64,000 nt of DNA from Lateolabrax maculatus (GCA_031216445.1 CM062218.1:17731001-17795000); one strand, 5' to 3'. Positions 9,941 to 20,957 are shown, counted from the first letter of the stretch. Translations and numbers: made by a program. The notes: generated by a model not told the origin, from the sequence alone.

Positions 9941-10557
9941 TAAAGGAATAGTTTGACAATTTGGGAAATACTCTCATTCGCTATCAAGCAAAGCGTCGCT
10001 GCACAGCCCAGCACACCGCTCGACGAGTCCACGCTGCGTCAAACATTTAATCTACTTGAACTTTGGGTGCAGCGTCAGATGTGCCCAGCGACGAACTCAA
10101 CCTCAAATTGCATTGTGTCTGAAAGGGCCTTCAGATGAGAAGATTGATGCCACAGCATAAAGCTCAGCTTAACACAAAGGCTAAGGTTAGGCTCTGTCTA
10201 ACGGCCCTTGCCCTTACCCTTACATCTCGTTTGTTTAACCTGTAGAATAAGGGAAGTGTAAATTCAGCATGTTGTGGTTACGAAGCGGTTGCAGCTCCAG
10301 GAAGTCACAGTGAAGAAATAGACTGACACACAACCTCGTGTAAAACCGCCATTAGTCATGTTCAAACTTCAGTTTTTGTGTGGTATGTACAAACAAAAAG
10401 GGTGGTAGGGATCTTCTCATCTAGCCTGTGAATATTCTCATTCATCCAGGTCATAGTTATCTCAAGGAAATTGAATCTCATCATCATCATCATCTCATCT
10501 AACTCTCTTCAAGAAATCAAATAATAAATCAAATTTCCCTAAAATGTCAAACTATTC
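9941..10557 (+). mobile_element. Short inverted-repeat transposon (MITE-like), family B, with an internal insert
   Basis: The left end, AAAGGAATAGTTTGACAATT, and the right end, whose reverse complement reads GAATAGTTTGACATTTTAGG, form imperfect terminal inverted repeats. Internal blocks GAGAAGATTGATGCCACAGC and CTCGTTTGTTTAACCTGTA match the order known for this common teleost element. A CpG-rich segment at about 9990-10125 looks foreign to it and may be a nested insertion. Related partial copies lie at about 36245-36402 (minus) and 39553-39720 (plus). Confidence 0.6.
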
Positions 10558-13500
10558 AGAACTATCGGGACATTTTCATGTTTTTCTTCAGCACTGGGTC
10601 TTTTTTTACTGCCAAAATATTTAAGACAAATATAAAGTATGAGCTCATTTAACCACTGAATCTTTTGGGGTAAAAGCTATCCCCACTGCCACACGTACAC
10701 ACACACAGTGTTGCCACCTTTGACTTGTCAGAGCCTCTAAGTGGCTTTATTCCTAAAAAGGACGAATGACAAATCTAGCGAGTTATTCCGACCCTCAGTG
10801 GGAAAGAGAAAAATATACACAGATCAATTATATTGTCATTTCTTCCCCTGCATGCTGCTCAGCGAGATCTCAGTCAGCAGCAGCACAGCGTCGCCTCCTC
10901 TCCTCTCGCAGGTAGGTGAGAGTGAGTTACTATGGTTACGCTGACGCTCCGTGTCTCCCCCTCCTCTTCTCACACCTGCATATGGCTGTTAGTCTTTAGA
11001 AAGCCATTACACAGGTGCTGTAATGCTGTTTCAGCCTAGCGATGGATAAATAGATCTACACACATGGAGGTGAACACAGGAGGAGAGCAGGGAGGGAAAA
11101 CAACACTCTAATATAGAGACCATAATAATCACTAACAACAGGTAGCATTACAAGTAGTGTCACTATTGACTTTGTAAAAGTATCTTTTATTTATTTATCT
11201 ATTTGTCATAAAGCAAAACAAAAATAAGGTCATATCTTTACTGCATGGATTGTGCTGCCTTACAGTTTATGTCACAGAAATGAATCACAGATGATGCAAT
11301 ATGCTTCAATTGGCCTGATTTCTTTTGCCATTTTTGTGCACGAAATGAAATGTGAAATGTAATTCCAGTAATGTAATACAATCGCTACATGTTCACTACA
11401 AATACTTTTATAGTAGAGCTACAGACACAGAAATACAGCGGTGCTGAAATCTTGCTGAAACACATTATAGTCCAGCGGTTTATAAATAATTTAAAATGAA
11501 TGAATGTATCATTGATGTAAATCGGTGCCCCATGCACATTTAGGTTACTTCTTCAAACAAAAGACACAAAACAGGTTGTAAATCAGTAAATCATGCCTAC
11601 ATGTGTGCTGACCCATCATATTAAATGAGAAAAGTTGATCTACAGGAGAATGAATATTTGAAAGCAGTACAGAACGCCTGAGAGCCTCACTGCATTATAT
11701 TCCATTACATTCTAAACTCTCATCTGGCGCCTGAATTTTGTATTTTCCTTTACATAAATTAAGACATTTCCACTAAAAAATTGATACAGAGGAGGCACAA
11801 ATTGGTGAATAAGGAAATTAAGTGTTTGATGCTCAAAATGTGCTGGGGGATCCCCCACTTCATATGTATATGTATGTTGAATTAATACCAATGCAAACCT
11901 CAACATTTTAGGCCAAGCTTTGGTTACCAGATATATTTCATAATCTAGAGATCTTACCAAATCACACTTCCTGTTGCTACTGGCCTATATACATGTAAAG
12001 ACACAGGTGTCCCTGTACAACAGCAGTAATTGCAGTTACCCTATGTACTCTAGCTGTAGCTGGATTAAACTCTTAGTCTGTGTGACCCCTGATGTCTTTG
12101 GTTACTTTGATTCAGTGGGAAACCTCTCAAACCTCTCTCCTACCACAAATACTAGTGCAGTACGCATATAAATGCAAGTAGAAAAGGAGAAAGTGATGAA
12201 TGTAGCTCGTCCAGAAGTGCACTAAATAAGCTGCAGTAAAGGAAAAATTCTGGACCTCACTAATTTCTAAACCCTGGCTACAAGCATCCACTGAAAGGAG
12301 TAGCAATACATTTAATTTTTTCCTGCTTTTCATGGATCACAAGATCTGTTAATACAGCCCTAACCTACTCCACCTGATTAAAAAATATATAATTTAGACC
12401 TGGCTGGCCCGGGGCTCAGGTCAGTCTTCGATAAGGAACAAGTGGAATCATCAAAGATGGCACCACTTGGAAATTAAACACTGATGTTTTATGATGCTTC
12501 CTGTGACGCCACCCGCAGAGTAAACGTGTGCTTGAGTTGGCGATGACTTCAAACTACCTGTCTACCTAAAGATGCAAACGTTCCTGTCTTTGACTCAGAG
12601 CACCTTCAGCATCATTTATAGGATGCCGTCAGCCACCTTTCTTTCTGTGCTCTTCATTCCGAGCCTATTTCTCCCCTTTGACACCGCGTCTCTGTCTTTG
12701 GATGACGAACATCTTCACAGCAGCGAGTCACAGCGGTGTTGGTCAAGGGCACTCTTTCAATCCAATAACAAGCCAATTCGGAGAGATGAGAAATTAAATT
12801 AAATGCTTTTTTTTATCCAGTTTGTGCACCATGACATTTCTTTCACAGGGAGACACTGAGTGTGTGTGAGTGTGTGTGTGGATTTGTATCGTGATGCTCG
12901 ACTAACCAGAAAAGTGGATAAGGAGAGGTGGAGAGTATTGTACTGTAAATTTGTTTCTGTATGAAGTGCTGAGGTTTGTTGGATGACTCATCCAAGGTCT
13001 TTCTCCTCTTTTTCTTCCCTCCGCTCACCTCCTCTTCTTGTGCACTCAGGCCTGACTCCCCCGAACAAACATCATCTTCCTTTACTTAGGTTACCGTCTT
13101 CCCTCTTTTTCTATGGCCAACACTTTTTCCTCCTCTGTGTCCTCTTTGTCTGTATTCCCCGGGGAGCAGTAGTGTATCAGCGCTGTTGATTGAAATGAGT
13201 CATGTGGAGGTGGACTCTCTTCCCCTTTGTTATTTGTCGCTCTCATAGGCTTGAAGGGTACTTTAATGCGGGAGGGCATGAGTTCATATAACACGCTAGG
13301 TGGAGTAAATACTGTAATTGCCAGATCTTGTGATATTTTGTTTTCTCTGCTGGATGAGCCCTCCATTCTCCAATTTCATGGTGTAAATGGGACACTCAAC
13401 AAATTGCTTTTCAAAAACAAAGGCATGAGTGCACCGCGCCGCTGACTTTGTCCTGCAGGTATCACATTGTGAAGGAGTGTTTGGTGTAGTATCAGGTGAT

Positions 13501-13975
13501 CTGTTGCCTTTGCAGCCTCTAAATAGTTAATCAAATTCCCCGAAAACACAATTCGCTCATCACAACATCGTAATTAGACCGGCTTTAACAACGTGGTAGC
13601 TTCCTATGCTCTGTCTCCCTTTGTTAGCATCATAGCGTGGTAGCTTGCCACGTGACTGGCATCACTGTCACTCTGGGTGACGAAGGTCAGAAATAGAAAA
13701 AAGAATACAAATAAATTCCATACCATCCCATTCTAGAAAAATGAAGCAGAGTTGCCGACTGCCACGGCAAAACACTGCGACACAGACAGAGACCAACAGG
13801 CGACTGTATTATGGTATTTTTCAATTAAACCCATAAACTGTATTAAAAAAAGCGAATGTTGATAACGTTGTTGTTAATGTTGCCATAACCCCAGATTCTA
13901 TTCACCACTTTCACACAGCGGCCATTTTCCTCCGACATCTCGCTCAGTGTGGGAAGCTCAAATGCAAATGCATAT
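10558..13975. other. Gene-free stretch
   Basis: I see no supported gene. Open frames here are short and lack domains. Low-repeat patches at about 12430-12560 and 13330-13440 are candidates for conserved regulatory sequence. Confidence 0.5.
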
Positions 13976-13985
13976 CGAGAGGATA

Positions 13986-14150
13986 ATGTCTTCCTGCTGT
14001 GTTCCAGGTTGCAAGTCATATAAACGTAGGGAAATCTGGCAAATCGTTATCATTTCACTGCGTCCTGATTGATCAGTGACTGAAAAGACAATGGATAGGG
14101 AAAATCCAGAGGGAGATCGAGCCATGTTTGCATTGTATTCAAAAGCAGTG
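13986..14150 (+). pseudogene. THAP-domain fragment, broken
   Basis: Reading from ATG at 13986 gives MSSCCVPGCKSYKRR, which matches the C-x-C start of the THAP zinc finger (C2CH) and its basic stretch. After a +1-type frame change near 14035, the next frame gives SFHCVLIDQ, then an in-frame TGA, then LKRQWIGKIQREIEPCL, matching the FHxF-like centre and the W-containing helix of THAP domains. So all the zinc-finger landmarks are present in order, but one frameshift and one stop break the frame. THAP domains bind DNA and are found in P-element-type transposases and their domesticated relatives. No transposase core is recognisable next to it. It is probably a transposon or retrocopy relic. Confidence 0.65.
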
Positions 14151-14417
14151 ATTCAGAAATTGTTTTAAGGGCCACTCTAAAATATATATTTAGTTCTACT
14201 CAAAACTCTGCATATTTTGACACTAAGTACATGGAGGTAGCATTTGAGCATCAGGTGGCTCAGTTTGGATCTGGCTATCAACCTCATACTCTGCCTCTAC
14301 AAGGCCCTTACAAGCTACTTCAGATTCCACTGGTTTGTAGTCCCATTTAAATTATATATGTAAATAATAAATAATGCATTAAATATAATTTTGCTATTTA
14401 CTATTTCATTTTTAGAC

Positions 14418-14562
14418 GATAAGCAAGCCAGGTGCTTGTGGCTCCGTGTCTGTTTTGAGGATCCGTTTGCCGAGGTTCATCTCCTCCTCTACCAGGCACT
14501 TCTGCCTACATTCTGACAGTTTCATCAGTTGTTCCAGAGGCAGCACCCATGCATCTATATAG
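14418..14562 (-). pseudogene. Open coding-like fragment of unknown family
   Basis: The minus strand reads IDAWVLPLEQLMKLSECR and on through a glutamate-rich segment (LVEEEMNLGKRIL) to TDTEPQAPGLL without a stop, about 48 codons. Composition is protein-like rather than simple-repeat. It lies 270 bases from the THAP fragment on the opposite strand. A pyrimidine-rich tract ending in CAG precedes it, but no good donor follows. I do not recognise the family; it may be transposon debris. Confidence 0.3.
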
Positions 14563-14721
14563 TCTGTGGGCAGGTACATGTATTAACTGTTTCAGTTAGT
14601 ATATTGTTAATGTCAAATTAGAATTGATTCTTACATTAATGTTTATGGAGGGGGGAGCATTTTCTCTGTATTCTAGATGAGGGCATTCACCTGGAAGCTG
14701 ATGTCAATGTCATAACGAGAT

Positions 14722-14762
14722 GTCTCCCTTGTTTTATCTGGACTTTGAGCTGGTTCATGACG
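14722..14762 (+). repeat. 5' LTR remnant
   Basis: About 40 bases match the last 40 bases of the 3' LTR (17217-17256). No similarity to the 3' LTR is seen further left, so the rest of the 5' LTR has been lost or replaced. Confidence 0.65.
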
Positions 14763-14764
14763 AA

Positions 14765-14782
14765 TGGGGGCTCGTTCAGTTT
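14765..14782 (+). promoter_or_regulatory. Primer binding site, tRNA-Pro-like
   Basis: TGGGGGCTCGTTCAGTTT starts two bases after the LTR end. Its first 11 bases equal the start of the tRNA-Pro-complementary site used by several retroviruses and gypsy elements; the rest has diverged. Confidence 0.6.
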
Positions 14783-15079
14783 AAATGGTCTAGTTTAGTG
14801 GCGTTTTGGCGTAGTTCTGCACAGTACTAGTTCAAACTGGATGGCCCTGGATTTTTGGGGTTCTATTCCCCTGCTAGGTTTCAGACAGCTTAGGGAATCC
14901 GTTGTTTCATCTATAGTGTGGTGGTGAACGTGGGTAGAGCGTTCTGGGGGGATTGGTGGTTTAACCAGTTGCCTTCCCACCCCACTGATTTAGAGTGTAT
15001 AAGTACCCCCCACAATTGACCACTGGTAAAAAAATTAAGATTTTGTCTGTTGAAGATGTTGGTTAATATGACATATTTT

Positions 15080-15240
15080 CTCCTGCAGTGACCCCTGAGT
15101 CTTTAACGTTTGAACACCAAAAGGAGTTGTTAATGCTTTAATTAGCACCTGATGCACAAAATGAGACAGCATAAACACAGACCCAGACAAAAAATTGAAC
15201 TGGAACACTATAAACTGAAGCTGATAAGAGAGAGAAAAGT
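15080..15240 (+). pseudogene. Possible gag remnant
   Basis: Reading frames with stops give TPESLTFEHQKELLML near 15093 and, in another frame, QKIELEHYKLKLIRER near 15191. Charged helical peptides of this type occur at the start of fish gypsy gag proteins. The frame is broken by several stops. Confidence 0.35.
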
Positions 15241-15243
15241 CTA

Positions 15244-15400
15244 TTTAAAGGGACAGTTTGGATGTTTTGAATAGGGGTTGTATGAGGTACTTATCCATAG
15301 TCAGTGTATTACCTACAGTAGGTGACAGTCAGTCTCCCAATTTGGAGAAGCTGACAGCTGTCCCTGCACGGACGCTCAGCAGCGTACTGCTGTGGATGGT
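15244..15400 (+). mobile_element. Short transposon, family A, inserted in the gypsy-like element
   Basis: TTTAAAGGGACAGTTTGGAT, ATCCATAGTCAGTGTATTACC and CCAATTTGGAGAAGC appear in the same order as in the reverse complement of about 61190-61339. Only one terminus is clear here; the right boundary is uncertain. Confidence 0.6.
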
Positions 15401-15537
15401 AGACTACAGTGTTGCAGGCATATAAGTTATATATATAATCGGCTATATATTTTTTTTTTTTGAGAAGGAAAAAATACCATACTCATGTTGTATAGTAGTT
15501 AATCGCTGGTGTTCTGCATCAGAAGTTAAGAAGAACA

Positions 15538-15845
15538 GTGAGATTTAGTAGCACTTGCCAGCAAACTGCCTGCCACTTCAAAGATGAGGCTGCTCAGCAG
15601 GCAAAAGCTGAGGCAAAAGTCGTAGTAATACCTTTGCCTCTTAAGTCTATCTCTCATAGTGAGTTAGTTCAGGAACAAAAGTATGATCTCTCTGTGAAAG
15701 CCCTTTTTGAGATAGTGTCTCCTGCGGGGGACATGGAAGTTGTGGCTCAGGGGTATTTTGTACAAGGCGATGTCCTGTTGCGTGTGTGCACAGGGAGTGC
15801 AAATTGTGAAACTGTGACGGAAGCCTCCCACGCAATCAGACCTTG
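15538..15845 (+). pseudogene. Pre-integrase region of gypsy-like pol, broken
   Basis: An open stretch includes ELVQEQKYDLSVKALFEIVSP and VAQGYFVQGDVLLRV, typical of the segment between RNase H and the integrase zinc finger in fish gypsy polyproteins. Its frame differs from that of the integrase part that follows, so a frameshift lies near 15840. Confidence 0.6.
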
Positions 15846-16628
15846 CGTCATTTGTTGTGGCCCCAGTTAAAAACGGATGTATCAGCTTTAATCAAAACTC
15901 GCCACACTTGCCAGCTAGCGGGTAAGCCAAATCAGACTATAAGTCTGGCACCGCTGTGTCCTATTCCAGCTCTGGATCAGCCATTTGAGTATTTAATTAA
16001 GGACTGTGTAGGTCCGCTGCCTCCCTCAGAATTATGTAGCAAATATTTGTTGACTGTTATGTGCCAGGCTACTCGCTATCCATCAGCCTACCTTTTGGGT
16101 TTTATTACAGCCAAGTCTGTGGTGAAGCTCAAGTCACACAAACTGTCTTTAAAACGCTTTCACCAAACTCTGAAGTCACTCTTACATGCTTACTGCATGG
16201 AGCTTGATCGCGGCTGGGAGGAGGGCCTGCCTTGGTTGCTGCTGGCTGTGAGAGAGGTGGTCCAGGTGAGCACCGGATTCAGTCCAAATGATCAGGTTTT
16301 TGGGCACTCTGTGCGCAGGCTGTTCTGCAAAGTGGTTGCCAACTGTCTGAACCCCCACAGAACTTTGATTGACTGCATGAATGGTTCTATGCACAGACTC
16401 TATATGGCGGGGCAAATGGCAAAATGCAGGTTGAAAATGAAATCACTGTTTGATTGTAACAGCACAAGAGCTGCAGTTCAGTCCTGGAGATCAGGTCATG
16501 TTTCTTCGGCCGGTTGTGGGTTCGCCTTTCAGGTGAAAGAACGGGACTCCACTTTTCAGTCATGCACTGACTTCAGGAAAGTCAATAGTTCCACAAAATC
16601 AAGTAGGCTCAGCAAAATTAGCGAATAA
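15843..16628 (+). pseudogene. Gypsy-like integrase, internally deleted
   Basis: The frame starts with RHLLWPQLKTDV and keeps part of the zinc-binding domain (RHTCQLAGK, where the first cysteine of the usual C-x-x-C is now arginine). The first catalytic Asp is kept in DCVGPLPPSE, then TVMCQATRYPSAY. After AKSVVK the frame jumps to RFHQTLKSLLHAY, so the part carrying the second catalytic Asp is deleted, and the Glu position before RFHQ reads Lys. The tail has GFSPNDQVFGHSVRR and, in another frame near 16480-16540, a PGDQV segment of the C-terminal domain. A reverse-transcriptase-like CTDFRKVN follows at about 16566-16589, out of normal order. It is non-functional. Confidence 0.75.
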
Positions 16629-16859
16629 AGATTAATGTTGCCTATATTTGTGCCTTCTCATGTCTCTCCCTGTTGGTCTGTCCTGTTGGTATTAAAATGT
16701 TTTCATTTTGCCAGTCTTCCAGTACAGTAAAAGTGATAAATGCAAAGAGTTATGCATTCTGGTACAGATTAGTGTTTCTGTGTAGGAGGCAGAGTGGCAG
16801 AGGTGTGTCAGGTGGAGCCGCACCTGAATCAATTCCTCTTCATTGCTCCTCCTGATTGC

Positions 16860-16867
16860 TATATAAG
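16860..16867 (+). promoter_or_regulatory. LTR TATA box
   Basis: TATATAAG lies within the 3' LTR, about 395 bases before its end. Confidence 0.55.
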
Positions 16868-17176
16868 AGAGCTGGATATGCCAGTTCTGGCTCTCTGGAT
16901 TACTGAAAATCTTTACACAGTTGCTCCCATCAGAAATTGCTCAAGTACAAGTAAAAAATAACATTTGTATTTGCACTGGTAATGAGTAACTACCCACCAC
17001 TGCTTTTTCTCTTCCCAGCTAGCAGGGATTTGTTTGGTTGTATTGTTGGGTTCTAACATATTTGTTTTTCACCTCTGCCTAGGCTGCACTCGCCTACACC
17101 CGTGCACTCTCTGCACCACTGATAATACTGATTTACATGTTTCACTGTATTTTTGTGTATAGTTCAATATGGGTTA

Positions 17177-17182
17177 AATAAA
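17177..17182 (+). terminator. LTR polyadenylation signal
   Basis: AATAAA followed by a GT-rich stretch (TGTGTGGTCT) within 40 bases. Confidence 0.55.
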
Positions 17183-17289
17183 TGTGTTTAACTTTATTTC
17201 TTAATTATCTGTGTGGTCTACCCTGTTTTGTCTGGACTTTGAGCTGGTTCATGACAGTATATTTGGCTGAGTGAGTGTGGCCGTGTGTC

Positions 17290-17309
17290 TGTGTGTGTGT
17301 GTGTGTGTG
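17290..17309. repeat. (TG)n repeat
   Basis: Uninterrupted TG alternation just right of the LTR. Confidence 0.9.
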
Positions 17310-18369
17310 CGTTCATGTATTGTTATGTGTCTGGAGGAGGACAGGTTCTTGTGTTCTTTTTGTTTCATTCTGGTTCTTGCTACTTATGAACATTCAATAA
17401 CACGGAGTAGTATTGAGTCTTTGACTTTCATTATTGAATGAATCTGTGCGCCCCTTATTGGGTTAGTGTATGTCTAATATTGTGTAAGCTGCATACTTTT
17501 TTAAACCCCGATGGTTAATTGAGTCCAAATATGTGCACGTGATTAAGTGCACACAAGTGGGATTTGGCATTAAAATTTCATTCCAGCCAAGTACCCAAAG
17601 TTGGCAACCCTGAATTAAGTGAACCACAATACGTTGACCACTACCACTGTTGAGCAAGGTTATAACGTAGGAGATTTTGAATGAGGTTTTTTACCTCTGG
17701 GGCACACATGAAACAGAAGTTTTGGCTTCTCTTTGACTCTATTCTGTAGTGTGTACTGAGTGTAGCTTGTTTTACCCTCTGTCATGCTGCCTTGAAGCCT
17801 CTCCTCTCAGTGCCCACGGGCTGTGGACCTTTTAGGAGCTTGGCCGTGCTCCATCGTTTGTGTAACGCATCACATTTTTTTCCCCCTATTCTTTATTTCA
17901 TCTTCATGCAAATGCTCCGGGAGTTTAAGGCTGGAACGGCAGTTGAAATGTAAAATCCTCCCGTGCCCTTGGGTTGGCGCAGGAAACACAAAGGCGGGGG
18001 CTGCTGCCTTTGATGCTATTAACATAATGTCTTTCTGATGCTAATGCTAAGTGCCTGCGACTGACCACTGAAGCTCGCCCGGCCCACAGCCCTGATGGGC
18101 TCACACGTCTGCTGGGCTCGCTCTCTCCATCGCTCTTGTCTCTAGCATTGTGACTACCGGCCGTCTTGCCTTGGCTTACTGGCAGCCATTCACCTCCTCA
18201 ATAAAGGTCGGGAGGCGGACCCTCTCTTCCTTCTGTCGTCCTGGTCGCCATGGAAACACCCCTCCCATTCACCATCACCCGCCCTTTCTCTCCCCTCTCT
18301 GGACAATGGCCTTTGCTGTGTGTGTGTGTGTGTGCATGTGTGTCTGAGTGCCGTATGATATGTTAAAAG

Positions 18370-18382
18370 TGTGTGTGTGTGT

Positions 18383-18420
<38 letters not shown>
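18370..18420. repeat. (GT)n repeat
   Basis: GT alternation with one GGG interruption. Confidence 0.95.
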
Positions 18421-18422
<2 letters not shown>

Positions 18423-18681
18423 GCCCTTTCACAGCTGATTTGTATTGGTGGTTCTACAGCACTCCAGCGCTCAGATATGAATTTTAAAACCCATCACAGC
18501 AGGAGTTACACTCCTACGTACTGCTCTCTGGACATCGTCTAACTCCACACACACAAACCCCCCACACACAAACACATACAAGCATGCATGGGCACACGAA
18601 GTGAGTCAAGTTAAAGAGCCCTGCTGCGGAGGTGAGCAGGGCCTGATTGTGTTGCAAACACACAACACAAAATCTACACTG

Positions 18682-18682
<1 letters not shown>

Positions 18683-18717
<35 letters not shown>
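18683..18717. repeat. (TG)n repeat
   Basis: Uninterrupted TG alternation. Confidence 0.95.
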
Positions 18718-18720
<3 letters not shown>

Positions 18721-19018
18721 GTCCAATAATGGGATGATAAAAGCACTAAATGAAAACTATAAATTATCCCACTAATGTCTGCTGCACCTGCCGCAGCAAA
18801 GCACCCGTCAACAGCAGAAATTGAATTATTGCACTGAAAAAAAAAAATAAAAAACACACCACAGGTGGAAGTTAATAGACGGAAAATATTACTTTCATCG
18901 ACGCTTTGTGGCCCAACAGCCGACTTGTGTACTTTCCATTCTGATCTCTTTTTCTGGATGACCATTTTCATCTGCAGCCAGGCTGATTTGCTGACGAGCA
19001 GTAAGAGTGGGAGTGAAC

Positions 19019-19081
19019 AAGACAGAAAGAGAGACAGAGAGAAAAGAGATAGAGAGGGGGGAGGAGAGCGAGAGAGAGACA
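19019..19081. repeat. Purine-rich GA tract
   Basis: Almost all A and G on the plus strand, with imperfect GAGA units. Confidence 0.8.
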
Positions 19082-19990
19082 GTTGTTATAATTTCCCCTT
19101 GGTTTAATTATCTGTAGGCAGCCCTACTCTTTGTCTCTTGTCGTTAAATGTTAGAGGTGGAAATGTGAGCCCTCCGTGTGTATATCTGCATTTGTGTATG
19201 AGATATTTAGTGTGTGTTATTGGGATGCACAGTGCCGAGCAGGGAATAGCCTTATCCCACTGTGATGTTTAAACCTTGCTCATTACACAGTAAAAAGAGG
19301 AGATTGATCATTTTCATCACCCGCTATCACTGTGTGATTTCACAAGTCAATGAGCCGTATCATATTCATAGTTATGATTTACTGTACTCTTGTGCAGTAC
19401 TCCCTCTGACGCACCATAAATGATTAGAACTTCTAAATTATTCTTCCTCTTCAAACATTGCATGGGAAGGCAATCAGTCGAGATTCTCACATTTGTTTAA
19501 CTGCAATTGTGATATTGGTGTTTGCCAGAGGCTGTTTTGGCCTCAGGCCGTGTGTTTTCAGGATATCGAGACAAGCACTGGGGGGATTCTGCTTTATTAT
19601 ATATTTACTGTTGTTGCTTTCTCTGTTTCAAACACTGCATGTCTTGTAGTAGTTATTAAACAGCGGCATACCTTTTTCACAGCAGACACTGTGGCTCTTT
19701 ACGTAGCATGAAGAGCTCAGGTGTAACTAATAAGATTAAAGATGGCTCAGGCCAATCATAGTCACAGCTAGCCAGCATACACAATAGCAAGACATCAGAA
19801 CTGGTTCATCTAAATGGAATGCAGTCGCTATTAATGGTTTTAATTACTATGACAAAAGAGCTCAGAGATCATTGCTGCATTGCTTAAACAGCAATTATGT
19901 TTATCTGGATACCTACTGTGGCTAATGTTGCTAATGCTAACCATCGAGATTTATTCGATCAATTTCAAACCAACCAAAAACATATAGAGG

Positions 19991-20100
19991 CAAATACGTT
20001 TACTCAAGTAGTGTGCTAAAATACAATATTGATGTACTTGTATCTACTTTTATTACTTTAAACTTCAACCGCACAAATGCACTACAACAATAAGTAGCTG
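19991..20100 (+). mobile_element. Short interspersed element, family D, fragment
   Basis: TACGTTTACTCAAGTAGTGTGC and TTGATGTACTTGTATCTAC resemble the start of the copies at about 42625-42797 and 63640-64000. It is a common teleost element rich in ACTCAAGTAC/GTACTT words. Confidence 0.45.
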
Positions 20101-20296
20101 GAGTCACTAGTTTCATTGCAATTTAAGAATGTACACACCTACCCAATGACAAATAAAATAGTTAAAATACAAAAACAACATTAAAATACTGTTTAATGCA
20201 TCAGTAATAACCCAATAATGATAACACTTTGAAAAAGGCAATTTTTCTTTACATCTGACACTGAAGTATTTTTATTCCTGTTTATACTTGTGCGTA

Positions 20297-20556
20297 GAGC
20301 TGACACGATTAAGTCAGTTGACAGACATTTTTATAATCAATTCATAATTTAAGTCATTTTTCAAGCACACATACCAAACATTACTTACTTTCAACTTGAC
20401 AAATCTGAGGATTTACTTATTTTATTTGTCTCATTTGACAGAAAACTGAATACCTTTGGGTTTTGGACTGTTGGTCGGAGAAAACAAGCAACTTTTAATT
20501 TTTCATATTTTCTGACATTTTATAGACCAGAGGATTGATTGATCAACTAGGAAATA
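20297..20556 (+). mobile_element. Short interspersed element, family C, diverged copy
   Basis: GAGCTGACACGATTAAGTCAG opens it. ACCTTTGGGTTTTGGACTGT and TTTTCTGACATTTTATAGACCA match, in inverse arrangement, blocks seen in the 329-660 copy. Confidence 0.5.
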
Positions 20557-20946
20557 AAATATTACATATCATCATTAGTCACTTAAATAAAAATTGGAAA
20601 GCTGGATTTTTTACTTGTAATGGTGCTTTTTTTAACCTTTACTCACATAAAGGATCTGATCTTCCAGCATGGCACGAAACATACGATCATTGCATTCATT
20701 GTGGAGAAAGAGCACCATAAAAGCTGTAATAAACCAGGTTAAATCCTGGTTGTTGATGCATTAGTGAAACAGAACCTATTTAAAGGAAAATGTTGCAGAT
20801 CATTTTGAGATAGCTATGTGGGATTAATGGGCGGTGCCCCAAGTGGTCAAGTGAAATGTTAATTTGTTTCTTGAATAATTTCCCCTATAGTCAGCTGCTA
20901 CACACCTCTATTGTCCTCAGGGTTTCTCTTTTATCCCTATGGACAC

Positions 20947-20957
20947 ATACACACACA

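Larger units (their letters stand above)
14720..17256 (+). mobile_element. Deleted LTR retroelement (Ty3/gypsy-like), whole
   Basis: Both ends share TCTGGACTTTGAGCTGGTTCATGAC (14737-14761 and 17231-17255). At the left this is followed two bases later by a primer binding site like that for tRNA-Pro; at the right it ends in ACA as LTRs usually do. Between them are gag-like, pre-integrase and integrase remnants, then a 3' LTR with TATA box and poly(A) signal. The 5' LTR keeps only its last 40 or so bases. Reverse transcriptase, RNase H and protease regions are almost wholly missing. A short transposon is inserted at about 15244. The copy cannot encode a working enzyme. Confidence 0.75.
16640..17256 (+). 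repeat. 3' LTR of the gypsy-like element
   Basis: The right end is fixed by the repeat shared with the left end. The left boundary is uncertain (about 16635-16675). It contains TATATAAG at 16860-16867 and AATAAA at 17177-17182, in the order promoter then poly(A) signal expected for U3-R-U5. Confidence 0.6.
17310..19990. other. Gene-free stretch with TG-rich repeats
   Basis: I see no exon with family similarity. TG repeats lie at 18316-18334, 18370-18420 and 18683-18717, and a purine-rich GA/AGAG run at about 19019-19081. The segment at 17800-18130 is GC-richer and repeat-poor. Confidence 0.5.
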
